Positions 1 to 10,024 of a stretch of 64,000 nucleotides of DNA are shown here, one piece after another. This stretch comes from Phycisphaerales bacterium (lineage in GTDB: Bacteria > Planctomycetota > Phycisphaerae > Phycisphaerales > UBA1924), in NCBI GenBank assembly GCA_019744815.1, contig JAIEUA010000004.1, positions 62,001 to 126,000 of the forward strand. The letters are read 5' to 3'. Within the stretch, counting starts at the first letter, position 1; each line of letters starts with the position of its first letter. The notes below the pieces were generated by a model that did no database searches, was not told the origin of the DNA, and saw only the letters and a program-made list of their open reading frames with translations. The position numbers and the translations under genes were made by a program.

Positions 1-3000
1 GGCGCTGGCTGTCGTAGAAGTAGCGGATGGCGACGCCGCGCTTGTCGACGCGCTCGGCGATCAGTCCGTCGGCGTAGTAGCGATACGCGAAGTCGGGGCG
101 GGCGAACTGGAAATCCTGGATGCTCTGGATGTAGTCCTTGAGCTGCTCGGCGACGGGGTTGGCGGGGACGGTGTCGACGGTGTAGCCGTCGAGAGGGGTG
201 AGGTCTGGATTGCAGGACATCATCGCGCCGACCAGAGCGTTCGAGTTCGAGATGTACTCAAAGCCGTCGACCTGAATGTCGAACGTGCCCTGGTTCACGT
301 CAGGGATATGGCCGCGGCCATCGCGATCGTGGTCGACGCTCACGCGCTTGACCCGGACCACCTGGGCTCCGTATGCCACGCCCTGGAACTGGCGCGTCTG
401 CTCGTTGTTCGCGGTCCGAACCGTCGAGGTAGAGATCGGCCGCCCGAGCCAGTAGGCGTGCCGCGTGTGAGTGCTTTGGGCCGGGTCCGGGTCCGCGGCG
501 TTTGCGACCTCGCGGATGAGCTGGCCTTTGGTGTCATAACTGAAGGTGCTCAGCTTGCCGTCGGGCGCCCGCGTCGCGATCTTCAGACCCGAGGTGTCGT
601 AGGCGTGATAGGTCCAACGTCCCGGCGCGTTGCTCACGGCGGACAGAATCGAGACCGTCGGCGGATTGGCCGTGAGATCCACGCTCATCCGCGGAGCTTG
701 ATTGGGGTTGGACGAGTGAACAACGGCGTCGAGAGCGCTGAACGTCTGCGTTCCGAACGCGGCCGCGTCGTCTCCCCACTCCCGCACCGTCAGCACCCGC
801 TTGGCATGGTCGTACCACGTCTGGGTGCGGGTCAGTGCGGCGTTGGCGGAGCTGAGCGCTTGAGCACCGGAAACAGCGAGGTCCGCCGCCGAGGTCGGTG
901 CCGCGAGACGCTCCCAACGATCCGTCAGGACGATGTTGCCTTCGGAATCAAAGCGGTAGTCGGTCCGGGTGAGCTCGAAGTCGAACCGGGTTGTGTTGGA
1001 GACGGTGCGAGGACACACCGTCACCTCCCGAATCTGCCGTCCCATGTTATCGAGCACGGTGATCTGAATCGGTGATTCGGGGCGTTCGGCGAAGGTCTGC
1101 TTGCCACCCACGCCGTAGAAGAACCGCTCGGTGTGGAACTGGGGCGAGCCTGCGTACGCGTAGCCGGGACCCGGCGTGCGATAGGTGAGCCTCTCTTTCA
1201 CCGTGCCGTCGGAGAAGTAGCGGGTCTCGGTGAGAGACGTCGGTGCGATCGGGGCGGCCAGGAGAGCCGCGACGCTGGGCGCGGCCGCGAACGGCGGGGC
1301 AACAGACGGGTCGAATGACGGGGGAGGCGCGGCTCCTGTATAGGTGGCTTCCAGTACGGGTCGATCAGCGTGATCCAGGAACGTGACGCGAGAGCTCACG
1401 AAGGGGCGATTGCCGGAAGGCTTCGGTCCGCGCACGTCGACGCGCACAGGTCGCATCCGCCAGTCGTAATGCGTGTGGGTGAGTTCTCCGTGTCCATCGC
1501 CTGCGGGGGCGTGACCGAAGGCCGCGAGCTGCTCCGTATCCCAGGGCGGGTTCTCGACGTACGTCCACTTGCGTATCGGCTGCAGGGCGTTCGTCGGGTC
1601 CGAGCCGTACTCGACGCGCTCACGGAGCAGCATGTCAAAGCCTTCGACGCCGGTTTCGGTTGGGTCGGGGCTTTGATTCGTCGGCCACTGGCTGTTCCAG
1701 TCGATGCTGGCGTTGGTCGCGTTCGTTCCTATGTAGGTCCGAACAAGCTGACCGCGGGCGTTGCGGATGCGGCGTGTGAGCGTGCCGTCCCATTCGGTCG
1801 TGGTCACGCGGTCGCCGTCGTCTCGAACATCGGCGGAGCTGGCCGCAAGACCCGTCGCGGTGCGTTCGAGAGACTTGGCGGCCACCGGACGCCCCGCGGA
1901 GTCGTAGGACATCCTCGTCTGAGCGAGCGGCTCGAGGTCGGGCAGGCTCTCGAGCGATTTCTCTGTCAACTCGACCGTGCTGAGCACTCGAGCCTGGTCC
2001 TCCCGAAGAACCTGCCCGCCCGAGATTCCGCCCTGACTCGACCGACTCAGGAACCGCGATGGTGGTACGTACGAGTCGTAGTCCTTCGTGTACGCGATGC
2101 CCGCGGCCTTGAACGTGCCGGTGGGCAAGTACCAGCTTGTCTCACCGCCCTCGGGGAGCAGATCGTTGAAGGTGAACATACGATCGAAAGGATTTCCCTT
2201 GTTGAACGCGGGGTCGTCGTTGTGGTATCCGGGGACGATCCGACGCGCCCATCGCTTCCCGTTGGGCTGGATGACATCCATCAGCCCGTCCTCGTCGCTG
2301 TAGCGTCGGACGGTTCGATACGCGGCCGGCGGCGGGCCACCTTTGCAGGTGAGACGGTCGAGGTCGTCGGGAAGCAGGAGCAAGTCGTCCTCATCCACGC
2401 CGTCGGAGCTGCGCGCCACGTCCACGATCGTCTCGACGTTCCGTCCGTAGTTGTCGTAACGGTGGTACGTCAGTTGGACTCTGGCGTCCGGATCGCTTCC
2501 CGCGCTCAGGGTCATCGGATCGGGCACCGTTCCACTCACAGGCAGGAACGCAGAAACCGACCAGACCGTGAGCCCCTTGCTGTTCGAGATACTCAGGTTC
2601 ACGTCGTGCAGCAACGGCCCGCCCAGACGCGACTGCCGCGGCGGGGAGATGCTCATGGTGACGATCTTCTCGTACGGCCCGGTCTGGTTGTCCGGGAATC
2701 GACGCGTGACCGCGCGGGTGACGATCGCGTCCGACGACTGCAGCGCCGTCGCGAGCCCTCCGTCGCCAGAGGTCGCGGGGAACGGGGTTGCCCTTGGAGC
2801 CGTGAACTGCGCAGACCCGAGCACGACGGTCGGATCGCTCGCCTTGTAGAAGGTCTGAGACGTCCACCGGAGGCTCTCCGAGTCGTAGGGGATCGTCGGG
2901 CCATCGCTCACGGCGTTGCCGTTCTGAATGGACTCACCCACGGGCCGCAGCCGCTCGCCCCAGGACAACGCACCGGGCACAGGATTGCCGTCGGCGTCGA

Positions 3001-3892
3001 TCGGCTTGGGCGTGCTGGACACGTCGGCGTAGTGATAGTTCCAAACCAGTCCGGCCACTCGCCTCTGGTCGGTGGGAGCGGCGTCCGGCGCGACCTCAGC
3101 CAATTCCGCAGCCGACCAACCGACCGACCGCTTCTGCACCAGGAACCGCTCGGTGGCGACCGAAGCCTCGAGCTTGGAGGCGTCAACCGTCGGGGCCACA
3201 GACTCGATCAGTTGCTTGCCGCTGATGTAGACATAGCTCTCGTTGAGGCCGGTGTCTCCGCCTTCGACGAACTGCTCGTTCCGCAGCGTGAAGGTCTTCT
3301 CCCAGAGCACGTTGCCTTGGGGGTTCATTCCGACCACCCGTCGACCCAGCATCGTCTTGAAGAACGAAGTCTTGGAGCCGCTCGCGGTGGTGATCTCCGC
3401 GGGCTCCGCGTTCCGCGCGTCCTCCCAGGTGGGGAACTCGTCGATGATCACGACCCATCGGTGCTTGGCGTAATCCACCTCGGTGCTCGGGTGGGTTTCG
3501 GACGTGACGTTGCCCTGCTGATCCATCTCCCGCCACACGAGCGGTTGCCGCATGGTCGGCCATCGATACTCGTGCCGGCTCGCGTAGGTCTGCCACTTGA
3601 ACGGGTTGGAGAAGATCGAGCGCCAGGCTGTCTCTCTGTCGGATGGGAACCTCGGCCCGGGCTTGATTTCCCCCGGCACCACTCCTTCTTCAAAGGCTTC
3701 AGGCCCCCGGATCAGGCGCGAGATCCGGTAGTACCGCCGACGCCCATCCGTCGGGTCCGTCGTCGAGAACGCCGCCACCGTCCCATTCACGCCGTCGACC
3801 CAATACTCGTTGGCCGCGTTCGGAAGAATCGCGTCGTCACGGAGCTTGTTCAGTGCCGGTCGTGCGAACTGACCGGGCTCGGCACTGCCGGG
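1..3892 (-). pseudogene. RHS/YD-repeat protein, downstream part after an in-frame TAG; runs off the left edge
   Basis: This stretch continues, in the same frame, the protein that stops at 3893-3895. Reading on the minus strand from 3892 to base 1 I find no further stop, about 1,297 codons. The residues look genuinely coding: YD-type repeats such as RTYIGTNATN, DFAYRYYADGLIAERVDKRG and IRYFYDSQ occur towards the left edge, as in RHS proteins. No convincing start codon or ribosome-binding site follows the TAG, and the first in-frame ATG lies more than 300 bases downstream. I therefore read it as the cut-off C-terminal part of one protein rather than a separate gene. A sequencing error or programmed read-through would make it an intact gene. 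The C-terminal end and any toxin/immunity module lie outside the window. Confidence 0.75.
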
Positions 3893-6304
3893 CTACACAT
3901 ACGAAATCAACGAATCGCCTTCGACAGACCAGAACAGGCTCGTGCCCCCGAACCCGGAGTTCCCGAACCACCACTTCGCTGCGTCGCGGAAGTCTTTGGC
4001 TGAGCGCCCCGCCGCGAATCCCATCGAGCTGGCGGCATTGATACCCGCCCCCGTCTTGCCCGCCGCGAGTTCCTGGATCGTTGCCTCCAGCGTCGCCGGA
4101 GCGTTCGCCCTGACATCCGTGTGGATGCGCTTCAGACCTGCATCATCGAAGACCGAATGCAGCCAGCGACCGGAACCGAATGGCGCCTTTGGCTCGTACT
4201 GAAACACGTGGTTCTGCAGCGAGCGAAGCCCGGCGTTCTCGCCGCTGGCACGCATCTGGGTCTCGGTGCGCACCAACGCCGGCATGTACCGCACGCCGTG
4301 GTACCGTTCGAGTGGGCTCGACGGGATGACGATCCCCGTGGCGTCGATCGAGTGCCCGTTGGGCTGATCGGTCGACGCGTAGCTGTACCGGACCCGGAAC
4401 TTCCAGTCCGCGCGGTGTTTGATGTCGTTCCCGCCGGGCGGGCCGGGCGGGCCGGACTGGCTGAGCGCCAGCGTGGCGTGCTCGCCGCTTTGGTATCGCA
4501 GCAACAGATCGTCCGTGTCCGTCGGCCAGCGGCGCGGTGCAACCGCGTCCTCCGCCCAGAGCGACTCCTCCGGCGGCCTCATGAGCGTGATTCGCCGATT
4601 CTCGACGTTCCCTTCAAAGACGTAGATCGACTCCAGCGCGGGATCCGACCAAACGTACTTCTTCGCGGCCGAGTACCCGTTCCATTGACGTGCAATGTAC
4701 GTTGCCGCCCCGGCGCTCGGAACGGGGCTTGTCCACGCCACCCCGTCGCTCGGACCAGCCACCGGGTCGCCCGCACGGGGGATGAGCCGATAGGCGTACA
4801 GCAACGTCCACGTCGGAGTGGTTTCACCGGCCGCGAACACCTTGACTCGGCTCACCGCTCCCTTCATCGAAGTCTGCTGGATGCGTTTCCCCTGGTCGTT
4901 CCACTCCAGAACATCCGCGTACTCGATCTCCACCCGGTTGCCCTGTCGATCTCGGATCGACTTCAGCAACGCGTAGTAGGGCATGCCCACACCGCGGCCG
5001 GTCCGACCCGCCACCGCATTCTCGTTCTGTGGTGTTGGGAACCACGGGTTGAAGAGCTGAGTGGCCAGACTCTGTGAGGCAGACGGATGAACCGTGCTAT
5101 CGGAGGACGACGGCAGCAGCGGCCGCCCGTGCACCGACGAGTACCGAACCTGTTCATGGATCGGAGCCGTCGTTCGCTGCGCCACCGGCGGATACCAGTA
5201 CTGCCAGCTCGGAACATCCTCCCACTCCGGCTCAAACTCGTAGATCAACGCACCGTCGTAGAGCGAGACCTCGTACCTGTCCGGGTAGTACCCGGGCATC
5301 CAGTCGCCCGCCGCGGGTTGCCCCGGAGACTGAATCTCCGCCCCGATCCGTCGCGGGGATTGGGGGTGGCTGTACTGATCGCTGGCGACGTTGTTCTTGA
5401 GCGCGCGGAGTTTCGCCCGATAGCGTGGCGCCGCGTCGTACAGCCCGTACGAGCGACGGAACGGCTTGCCCGCCTCGGCCGCTTCCTCCTTCGTGTTCAC
5501 CCAGTCAAACGGAATGGAGTGCAGCGCGTCCAGCCACAACGTCGTCCGGGGCTCGGAGTCCCCCACCACGTCCGGCAGGCGGCTGTCGATCAGCAAGATC
5601 GGATTCTCGCTCATCATCCAGCCCGTGCCGACCCAATCCCACCAGCGTGACTCCGCCGGTGACACCCCGACCTCCGTGATCACTGTCTTGCCCGTTCTCA
5701 GCCGATTCGCCGACCGCGTACGGTTCAGCCGGAACTCCGCTCCGCCCACCGGCAGCACCAAATCCGTCACCTGCACCAGCGGCACGCCGGTCACCAGGTC
5801 CACCGCTCCGTGCAACGTCGCTCGTCCCAGCCCGTTCCAGCCCGTCGGCTCCCCGCCGCCGATCGCGGGGCGGAGCGCGACCGAATCCTGGTCGATCGTG
5901 GGACCCACCGGCATGAAATCACCGGGGAGAGCGCTCTCTAAAAGCCCGAGATTGAACGGGCTCCAATTGGTCTCGTCCGGCTCCGGCGTACGCCTGTCAA
6001 AGTATGACCAAATAGAGAAAGCCCCGCCCGACATCAGATCTTTGTACCCACCCTCGTTACCGACCGGCAATGGCGCCAGCGTGTAGGTCGCCCACGCCCG
6101 CGTCCAGGACGCTCGCGGCACCGCCGTGGGCTTGCCGTCGATCACCTGTACCACCGCGGGCTCGACGTTGCCCGCGCGGGGAACCTCGCGCACCGCGACC
6201 GGCGCCCCCGGCGTTTGGCCGGACGAGCCCGACCAAACCGTGACACACGCCAGTCCCGCGCCCAACAGGAACGAACGACCCAGCCCAAACACGTGCTTGT
6301 TCAT
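3893..6304 (-). CDS. RHS/YD-repeat family exported protein, N-terminal part (803 aa to an in-frame TAG)
   Basis: N-terminal part of a very large exported protein of the RHS/YD-repeat type. The chosen ATG opens a signal peptide (MNKHVFGLGRSFLLGAG followed by a hydrophobic run); another in-frame ATG lies eight codons upstream at 6328. A segment reading VTGVPLVQVTDLVLPVGG followed by RLNRTRSANR matches the N-terminal region seen in planctomycete RHS proteins, which typically precedes the YD-repeat shell. The reading frame closes with GTG TAG at 3893-3898, but the same frame stays open for all 3.9 kb beyond it, so the TAG probably truncates a longer protein. RHS proteins are usually surface or secreted shells carrying a variable C-terminal tip; that tip is not in this window. 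Confidence 0.8.
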   Translation of the reverse strand: MNKHVFGLGRSFLLGAGLACVTVWSGSSGQTPGAPVAVREVPRAGNVEPAVVQVIDGKPTAVPRASWTRAWATYTLAPLPVGNEGGYKDLMSGGAFSIWSYFDRRTPEPDETNWSPFNLGLLESALPGDFMPVGPTIDQDSVALRPAIGGGEPTGWNGLGRATLHGAVDLVTGVPLVQVTDLVLPVGGAEFRLNRTRSANRLRTGKTVITEVGVSPAESRWWDWVGTGWMMSENPILLIDSRLPDVVGDSEPRTTLWLDALHSIPFDWVNTKEEAAEAGKPFRRSYGLYDAAPRYRAKLRALKNNVASDQYSHPQSPRRIGAEIQSPGQPAAGDWMPGYYPDRYEVSLYDGALIYEFEPEWEDVPSWQYWYPPVAQRTTAPIHEQVRYSSVHGRPLLPSSSDSTVHPSASQSLATQLFNPWFPTPQNENAVAGRTGRGVGMPYYALLKSIRDRQGNRVEIEYADVLEWNDQGKRIQQTSMKGAVSRVKVFAAGETTPTWTLLYAYRLIPRAGDPVAGPSDGVAWTSPVPSAGAATYIARQWNGYSAAKKYVWSDPALESIYVFEGNVENRRITLMRPPEESLWAEDAVAPRRWPTDTDDLLLRYQSGEHATLALSQSGPPGPPGGNDIKHRADWKFRVRYSYASTDQPNGHSIDATGIVIPSSPLERYHGVRYMPALVRTETQMRASGENAGLRSLQNHVFQYEPKAPFGSGRWLHSVFDDAGLKRIHTDVRANAPATLEATIQELAAGKTGAGINAASSMGFAAGRSAKDFRDAAKWWFGNSGFGGTSLFWSVEGDSLISYV

Positions 6305-6516
6305 CGAAAGGCACCCCGAGATTCTCACCTGGATGGAGAACCCGGTTTCGGTCGTTGGACGCGCCGTGCGTGTGACGGCTTTTCCTGTTTCGTTCGCAAC
6401 TCACGACCCAGCCCGTCGATGCCGCCGATGGAGAGCGCGAGATGCCACGCCGCTCGCGCTCGCGAGCTCGCGATCACCAGCGGCCAGGAGCTCCGCGCAG
6501 TCTTCCTTTACATCGC

Positions 6517-7224
6517 TCAGTTCGGCGTGTACCCGCGCGGGAAATCCGCGCCCGTCTGCGGCAGGGCGAGGCGAATCATGCGATCGATATCCGCAATCTC
6601 CTGCGTCACCAGCCCAACACGGACATCCACATCGCCTTCTTCCAGCAACCGGTACCGCTTCTCGCGGTCCTTCACCAGCGTGAACGCGATCAGCTCCAGA
6701 AGCGCCGCGGTCGGGATCTCCTCGTCGCGCACGTACTCGAGCAGCGTCGCGCTGTCCGACAAACGCCCGAGCGGGCCGCGGTCGAGATCGTTCTCCAGGT
6801 TGGTGCGAAAGACCCGCAGCTCCGGCGTCTCTTCCTGCTCCAGCCCGATCGGCTCGAGCATCGCCTCGCGGTAGAGCCTCGCATCGCGGGGAGCCATCTC
6901 CTTGATCACTCGAGCACGGCACACACCCCGCAGGATGATGTTGTACCGCCCGTCCGCCAGCTTCTCGTGCTGCGCGATGTGACCGATGCACACCGCCGGC
7001 CGGATCGGCGGGCGGCCGTGGTACTGCTGCTTCCAGTCCCGTCCTTCAAACACCGCCATCGCGATCTGCCCGGCGCCATCGAGCGCATCGGTCACCATCT
7101 GCCGATACCGCGGCTCGAAGATGTGCAGCGGCAAGACCTGCTGCGGCAGCAGCGTCACCTGATCGAGCGGGAAGATCGGCATCGGGCGGCCGAAGTTCAC
7201 TTGGATGGCGGTTTCGTCGGTCAT
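6517..7224 (-). CDS. LON substrate-binding-domain protein (stand-alone, no protease)
   Basis: A 235-residue protein consisting essentially of the N-terminal domain of Lon proteases (LON-SB type). The signature is at the start: FPLDQVTLLPQQVLPLHIFEPRYRQM, given here as FPLDQVTLLP and LHIFEPRYRQM, followed by the typical GRYNIILRGVCRARV strand. There is no ATPase or Ser-Lys protease domain, so it is expected to bind or recognise proteins rather than degrade them. The 72-base upstream gap to the four-helix-bundle gene is made almost entirely of simple repeats ((TTC)n then a C-rich heptamer array). The array ends a few bases before the ATG, so no purine-rich ribosome-binding site is visible. Confidence 0.85.
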   Translation of the reverse strand: MTDETAIQVNFGRPMPIFPLDQVTLLPQQVLPLHIFEPRYRQMVTDALDGAGQIAMAVFEGRDWKQQYHGRPPIRPAVCIGHIAQHEKLADGRYNIILRGVCRARVIKEMAPRDARLYREAMLEPIGLEQEETPELRVFRTNLENDLDRGPLGRLSDSATLLEYVRDEEIPTAALLELIAFTLVKDREKRYRLLEEGDVDVRVGLVTQEIADIDRMIRLALPQTGADFPRGYTPN

Positions 7225-7225
7225 G

Positions 7226-7255
7226 AGTGGGAAGGGGTGAGGGGTGAGGGGTGAG
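7226..7255 (+). repeat. GGGAAGGGG-headed heptamer array (GGGGTGA)3
   Basis: On the plus strand GTGGGAAGGGGTGA is followed by two more GGGGTGA units. It lies just upstream of the minus-strand ATG at 7224. An inverted copy with one more unit lies at 7701-7737, on the other side of the four-helix-bundle gene. Confidence 0.9.
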
Positions 7256-7257
7256 CC

Positions 7258-7288
7258 AGAAGAAGAAGAAGAAGAAGAAGAAGAAGAA
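7258..7288 (+). repeat. (AGA)10 trinucleotide tract
   Basis: A pure AGA/GAA run of about ten units in the leader between the four-helix-bundle gene and the LON-domain gene. On the transcribed minus strand it reads (TTC)n. It is a simple repeat expected to be prone to slippage. Confidence 0.9.
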
Positions 7289-7296
7289 AACGATCG

Positions 7297-7713
7297 TCAA
7301 CTGGAGCGGTCACGGGCCAGCACTCGATTGCGAAGCGCGGCGATCATCCGACTGGTCTCGTCGATCTCGGCAAGGCACGCCACGATGAGCTCTGGATCGC
7401 CAAACCCAAGCCTCTTCGCCAGAAGGAGATACGTTTCGCCCTCCATAAGCGATCCCTTCGCCACCGAAAGGAAGTTGGCGAAAGACTTCGCTCCCTGGCG
7501 TGTGTGACCCTCCGCGATGTTCGCCGGAACAGAGCTCACCGCGCGGAGCAATTGGTCTGTCAGTCGGAACGCCTCGTCACGCGGGAACTTCTTGGCGAGT
7601 GTGTACACGCAGACGACCAAGTCCATGGATCGCTGCCACACAAGAAGATCGTGATGCGACTGAACCAAGGCCAAGTTCTCGCTGCCTTTGCCTGCCTTGA
7701 ACTCACCCCTCAC
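7297..7713 (-). CDS. four-helix bundle protein (S23 / 23S rRNA intervening-sequence family)
   Basis: A 138-residue protein with the hallmark of the small four-helix bundle family first known from insertions in 23S rRNA genes. The key segments are HHDLLVWQRSMDLVVCVYTL near residue 20, then SVPANIAEGHTRQG in the middle, and a C-terminal ETSRMIAALRNRV helix. The molecular role of the family is unsettled; members are helical bundles that probably form oligomers. The GTG start at 7713 is itself part of a heptamer array, so an internal TTG start (LVQSHHDLL) is a realistic alternative. The gene sits between YhaM and the LON-domain gene on the same strand and is flanked by inverted copies of the same repeat, which hints that it arrived as a unit. 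Confidence 0.85.
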   Translation of the reverse strand: MRGEFKAGKGSENLALVQSHHDLLVWQRSMDLVVCVYTLAKKFPRDEAFRLTDQLLRAVSSVPANIAEGHTRQGAKSFANFLSVAKGSLMEGETYLLLAKRLGFGDPELIVACLAEIDETSRMIAALRNRVLARDRSS

Positions 7714-7737
7714 CCCTCACCCCTCACCCCTTCCCAC
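7701..7737 (-). repeat. GGGAAGGGG-headed heptamer array (GGGGTGA)4
   Basis: On the minus strand, directly after the YhaM stop codon, the sequence reads GTGGGAAGGGGTGA and continues with three more GGGGTGA units. The last unit supplies the GTG used as start by the next gene. It is an inverted copy of the array at 7226-7255. Confidence 0.9.
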
Positions 7738-8765
7738 TACTTCAGCACTTCCGGGCGATAGAGCTTCACGTTGTCGAGCGCCCACTGCTTCTCGGTGAAG
7801 TTTCCACCCATCGTGAAGCCAGCCTCGCGCTCGGGGCGTGCCGCGGAGAGCGACATCGTGGTCTTCGCGTCGAGGTTGTCGAGCATCGAGACCAGGATCG
7901 CCTCGGGGGTCGCGGGGAACTTGGCGGCACCGAACTCGGGCTGGCCGTGGTGGCTGATGATGATGTGCTGGAGCACGGTCAGGGCGCCCGCGGGCAGGCG
8001 TTGGCCGGCCTCGCGCATCATCGTCTGCGACTTGTCGTGGAGCATGATCGCGCCCTCGACGATGTGGCCGATGAGTTCGCCGCGGTCGGTGTAGGTGAAG
8101 ACCTTGTCGTACGACAGCTCGCGGGTCTTGCCCAGGTCGTGCAGGAACAGGCCCATCATGACCAGGTCGCGCGAGATCTTGGGGTAGAGCGGGCAGACGC
8201 GGTCGGCGAGGTTCAAGAGGTTCAGCGTGTGCTCGAGCAGACCGCCGAGGTAGGCATGGTGCATGCTCTTGGCCGCGGGGCAGCGCTTGAAGGCGTCCAT
8301 CAGGAACTTGTCGTTCAGGTACTGCTGCGCGAGCGCCTTCATCGCCGGGTGCTCGAGCGTGTCGAGCAGCTTGGTCAGCTCGGCGAACATCTCCTCCGGA
8401 TCGCGCTTGGAGCAGGGCAGCAGATCACGCAGCTGCTCGGGCGTCGGCTCGATCGGCTCGATCACGTGGATGATGAGCTGCATCTCGCCCTGGTAGGCCT
8501 GGGTCTCGCCCTCGACGTACACGAAGCCCTCGGTGGGCAGGCGGCGGAAGATCGGCTCCTCGATCGACCACATGCGGGCCGGCATCTCGCCGGTGCGATC
8601 GCCCAAAAGACACCGCAGGTACGGCTTGCCCGCGCGGGTCTGGCCGAGCTGCGCGTTGTTGATCGAGAACGCGCCCGCGACGCGTTCGGGCGGCTCGCCG
8701 AACTCGGCGATGAAGCGACGGCCGTTGCCGGACTGAGACTGCTTTTCGAGCGAGAGCTGAGACAT
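7737..8765 (-). CDS. 3'-5' exoribonuclease YhaM-like (OB fold + HD domain)
   Basis: A 342-residue protein with an N-terminal OB-fold nucleic-acid-binding domain (GKPYLRCLLGDRTGEMPARM around residues 45-65) and a C-terminal HD phosphohydrolase domain. The HD residues are visible as HHAYLGGLLEHTLNLL and GLFLHDLGKT, with a later HIIISHHGQPEFGA motif. This architecture and length match YhaM-type 3'-5' exoribonucleases, metal-dependent cytoplasmic enzymes that trim single-stranded RNA or DNA. A purine-rich AAGGACC lies about six bases before the ATG. The gene probably heads a minus-strand operon with the four-helix-bundle and LON-domain genes. Confidence 0.9.
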   Translation of the reverse strand: MSQLSLEKQSQSGNGRRFIAEFGEPPERVAGAFSINNAQLGQTRAGKPYLRCLLGDRTGEMPARMWSIEEPIFRRLPTEGFVYVEGETQAYQGEMQLIIHVIEPIEPTPEQLRDLLPCSKRDPEEMFAELTKLLDTLEHPAMKALAQQYLNDKFLMDAFKRCPAAKSMHHAYLGGLLEHTLNLLNLADRVCPLYPKISRDLVMMGLFLHDLGKTRELSYDKVFTYTDRGELIGHIVEGAIMLHDKSQTMMREAGQRLPAGALTVLQHIIISHHGQPEFGAAKFPATPEAILVSMLDNLDAKTTMSLSAARPEREAGFTMGGNFTEKQWALDNVKLYRPEVLK

Positions 8766-8893
8766 GGAGGTCCTTGCGTAGAAAGGGGAATGCTCCCCTT
8801 ATTGTACGAGGGACCGGCTGGATGTCGGATGTGGGATGGCGGATTTCGGATGGCGGCTGTGGACGCGATCGGGCGCGTCGAGTCGTCGCCGGA

Positions 8894-9937
8894 TCAGGTC
8901 GTTGGCTTCGGGCGCTGCCACGCGCCGCCGCACTCGGCGCAGACGACGCGATCCGAGGCCTCGGCTCCCTCGCGGGGCGGCAGGTCGGCCGCGCAGCTCG
9001 GGCACAGGTCGCACGCGAGCAGCGCCTGCGCTCGTTTCGGGCCGTTGCGTCCCAGGTCGCTGCGGAAGATCGCCACGATGCCGATCGTCCACAGCACCAT
9101 CACCAACATCTGCCCCGCGTCGGTCCAGCGGAGCGACTCGACCGGGCGGCGGAAGACCATGACCAGCGAGACCAGCACCAGCGGCAGCACGACCGCACAG
9201 ACGAGCAGCCGCAGCCACGCGCCGCGCCAGCGCAGCCCCGCGATCGCGCGCTTCAGCCGCTCTTGCCTCGGCCCGCTCGCGGCGCGGGCACGGGCGTAGA
9301 GGTCCACGGTGCGGAGCATGGTGCGGCTGGCGCCGTCGGCGTCGGTGATCTCCATCGACGCGTACGCCGCTCCGCCGTCGCGGACGATCACGCCCAGCGT
9401 GCGGGCCTCGCGGCGGTCGTGGGTTTCTTCCTGGCTGGTGCGGAGGATCTTGGCTCGGGCCCACGCCGCGCCGCACTCGCTGCAGACGACGTTGGGGCCG
9501 CTCTCGTCGCGATGCGCGGCGACCGCGCCCGAGAGGTTGTAGCCGCAGCAGGGGCAGACGGCGTCCTCGAGGAAGAACGCGGCGATCTCGGGCGCCCGCG
9601 GGCGGAGCTTGCCCATCTGCCAGCGCATGAAGAGGATCGAGATCACCATCGCCACCAGCATCAGGCCCCAGGTGGTCACGTACGACGGCACGCCCATCCG
9701 CATCAGCGGCACGCTCGCGATCCCGATCACCACGAACAGCGGCAGCATCACGCAGAGCAGCAGCACGAACCGCTTGTTCAGCCCCAGCGCCGACGCGTAG
9801 ACCACCATCGCCCGATCGCGCACGCGGTTGAGCCGCGGCGTGCCCGCTGGCAGGCGCGAGGCCGCGAGGAGCGTCTGCTCGACACCGGCGTCGTCGGTGA
9901 TCGGCAGGGCGGGCATGAAAAGGGTGGCCTTGGCCAT
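8894..9937 (-). CDS. membrane protein with two zinc ribbons
   Basis: A 347-residue protein of unknown function. From the N-terminus it shows two adjacent hydrophobic segments (FVLLLCVMLPLFVVIGIAS and a second after VTTWGLML), then a zinc ribbon CPCCGYNLSG...CSECG. A second pair of membrane segments (RLLVCAVVLPLVLVSLVMV) follows, and finally a second ribbon CPSCAADLP...CAECG near the C-terminus. The CxxC-G-Y-x-L-x-G...CxECG ribbon is common in planctomycete membrane proteins. The start at 9937 (MAKATLFMPALP) was chosen because upstream codons read into the divergent promoter region shared with the thioredoxin-fold gene at 10025. The two 4-TM/ribbon halves suggest an internal duplication, but sequence identity between them is low. 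Confidence 0.75.
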   Translation of the reverse strand: MAKATLFMPALPITDDAGVEQTLLAASRLPAGTPRLNRVRDRAMVVYASALGLNKRFVLLLCVMLPLFVVIGIASVPLMRMGVPSYVTTWGLMLVAMVISILFMRWQMGKLRPRAPEIAAFFLEDAVCPCCGYNLSGAVAAHRDESGPNVVCSECGAAWARAKILRTSQEETHDRREARTLGVIVRDGGAAYASMEITDADGASRTMLRTVDLYARARAASGPRQERLKRAIAGLRWRGAWLRLLVCAVVLPLVLVSLVMVFRRPVESLRWTDAGQMLVMVLWTIGIVAIFRSDLGRNGPKRAQALLACDLCPSCAADLPPREGAEASDRVVCAECGGAWQRPKPTT

Positions 9938-10024
9938 CGGGGTCCTCAATGTACCGCGCCCCAGCACGCCGGTTTCGATCCGCGCCCGCCGTACCCTTGG
10001 CCTCGCCCCGTCATCGGAGAGACC

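Noticed and set aside
1370-4003. Long open frame on the plus strand across the RHS region
   Set aside because: It mirrors the real minus-strand frame in G+C-rich DNA; its translation is Arg/Val-rich, has no domain and no ribosome-binding site.
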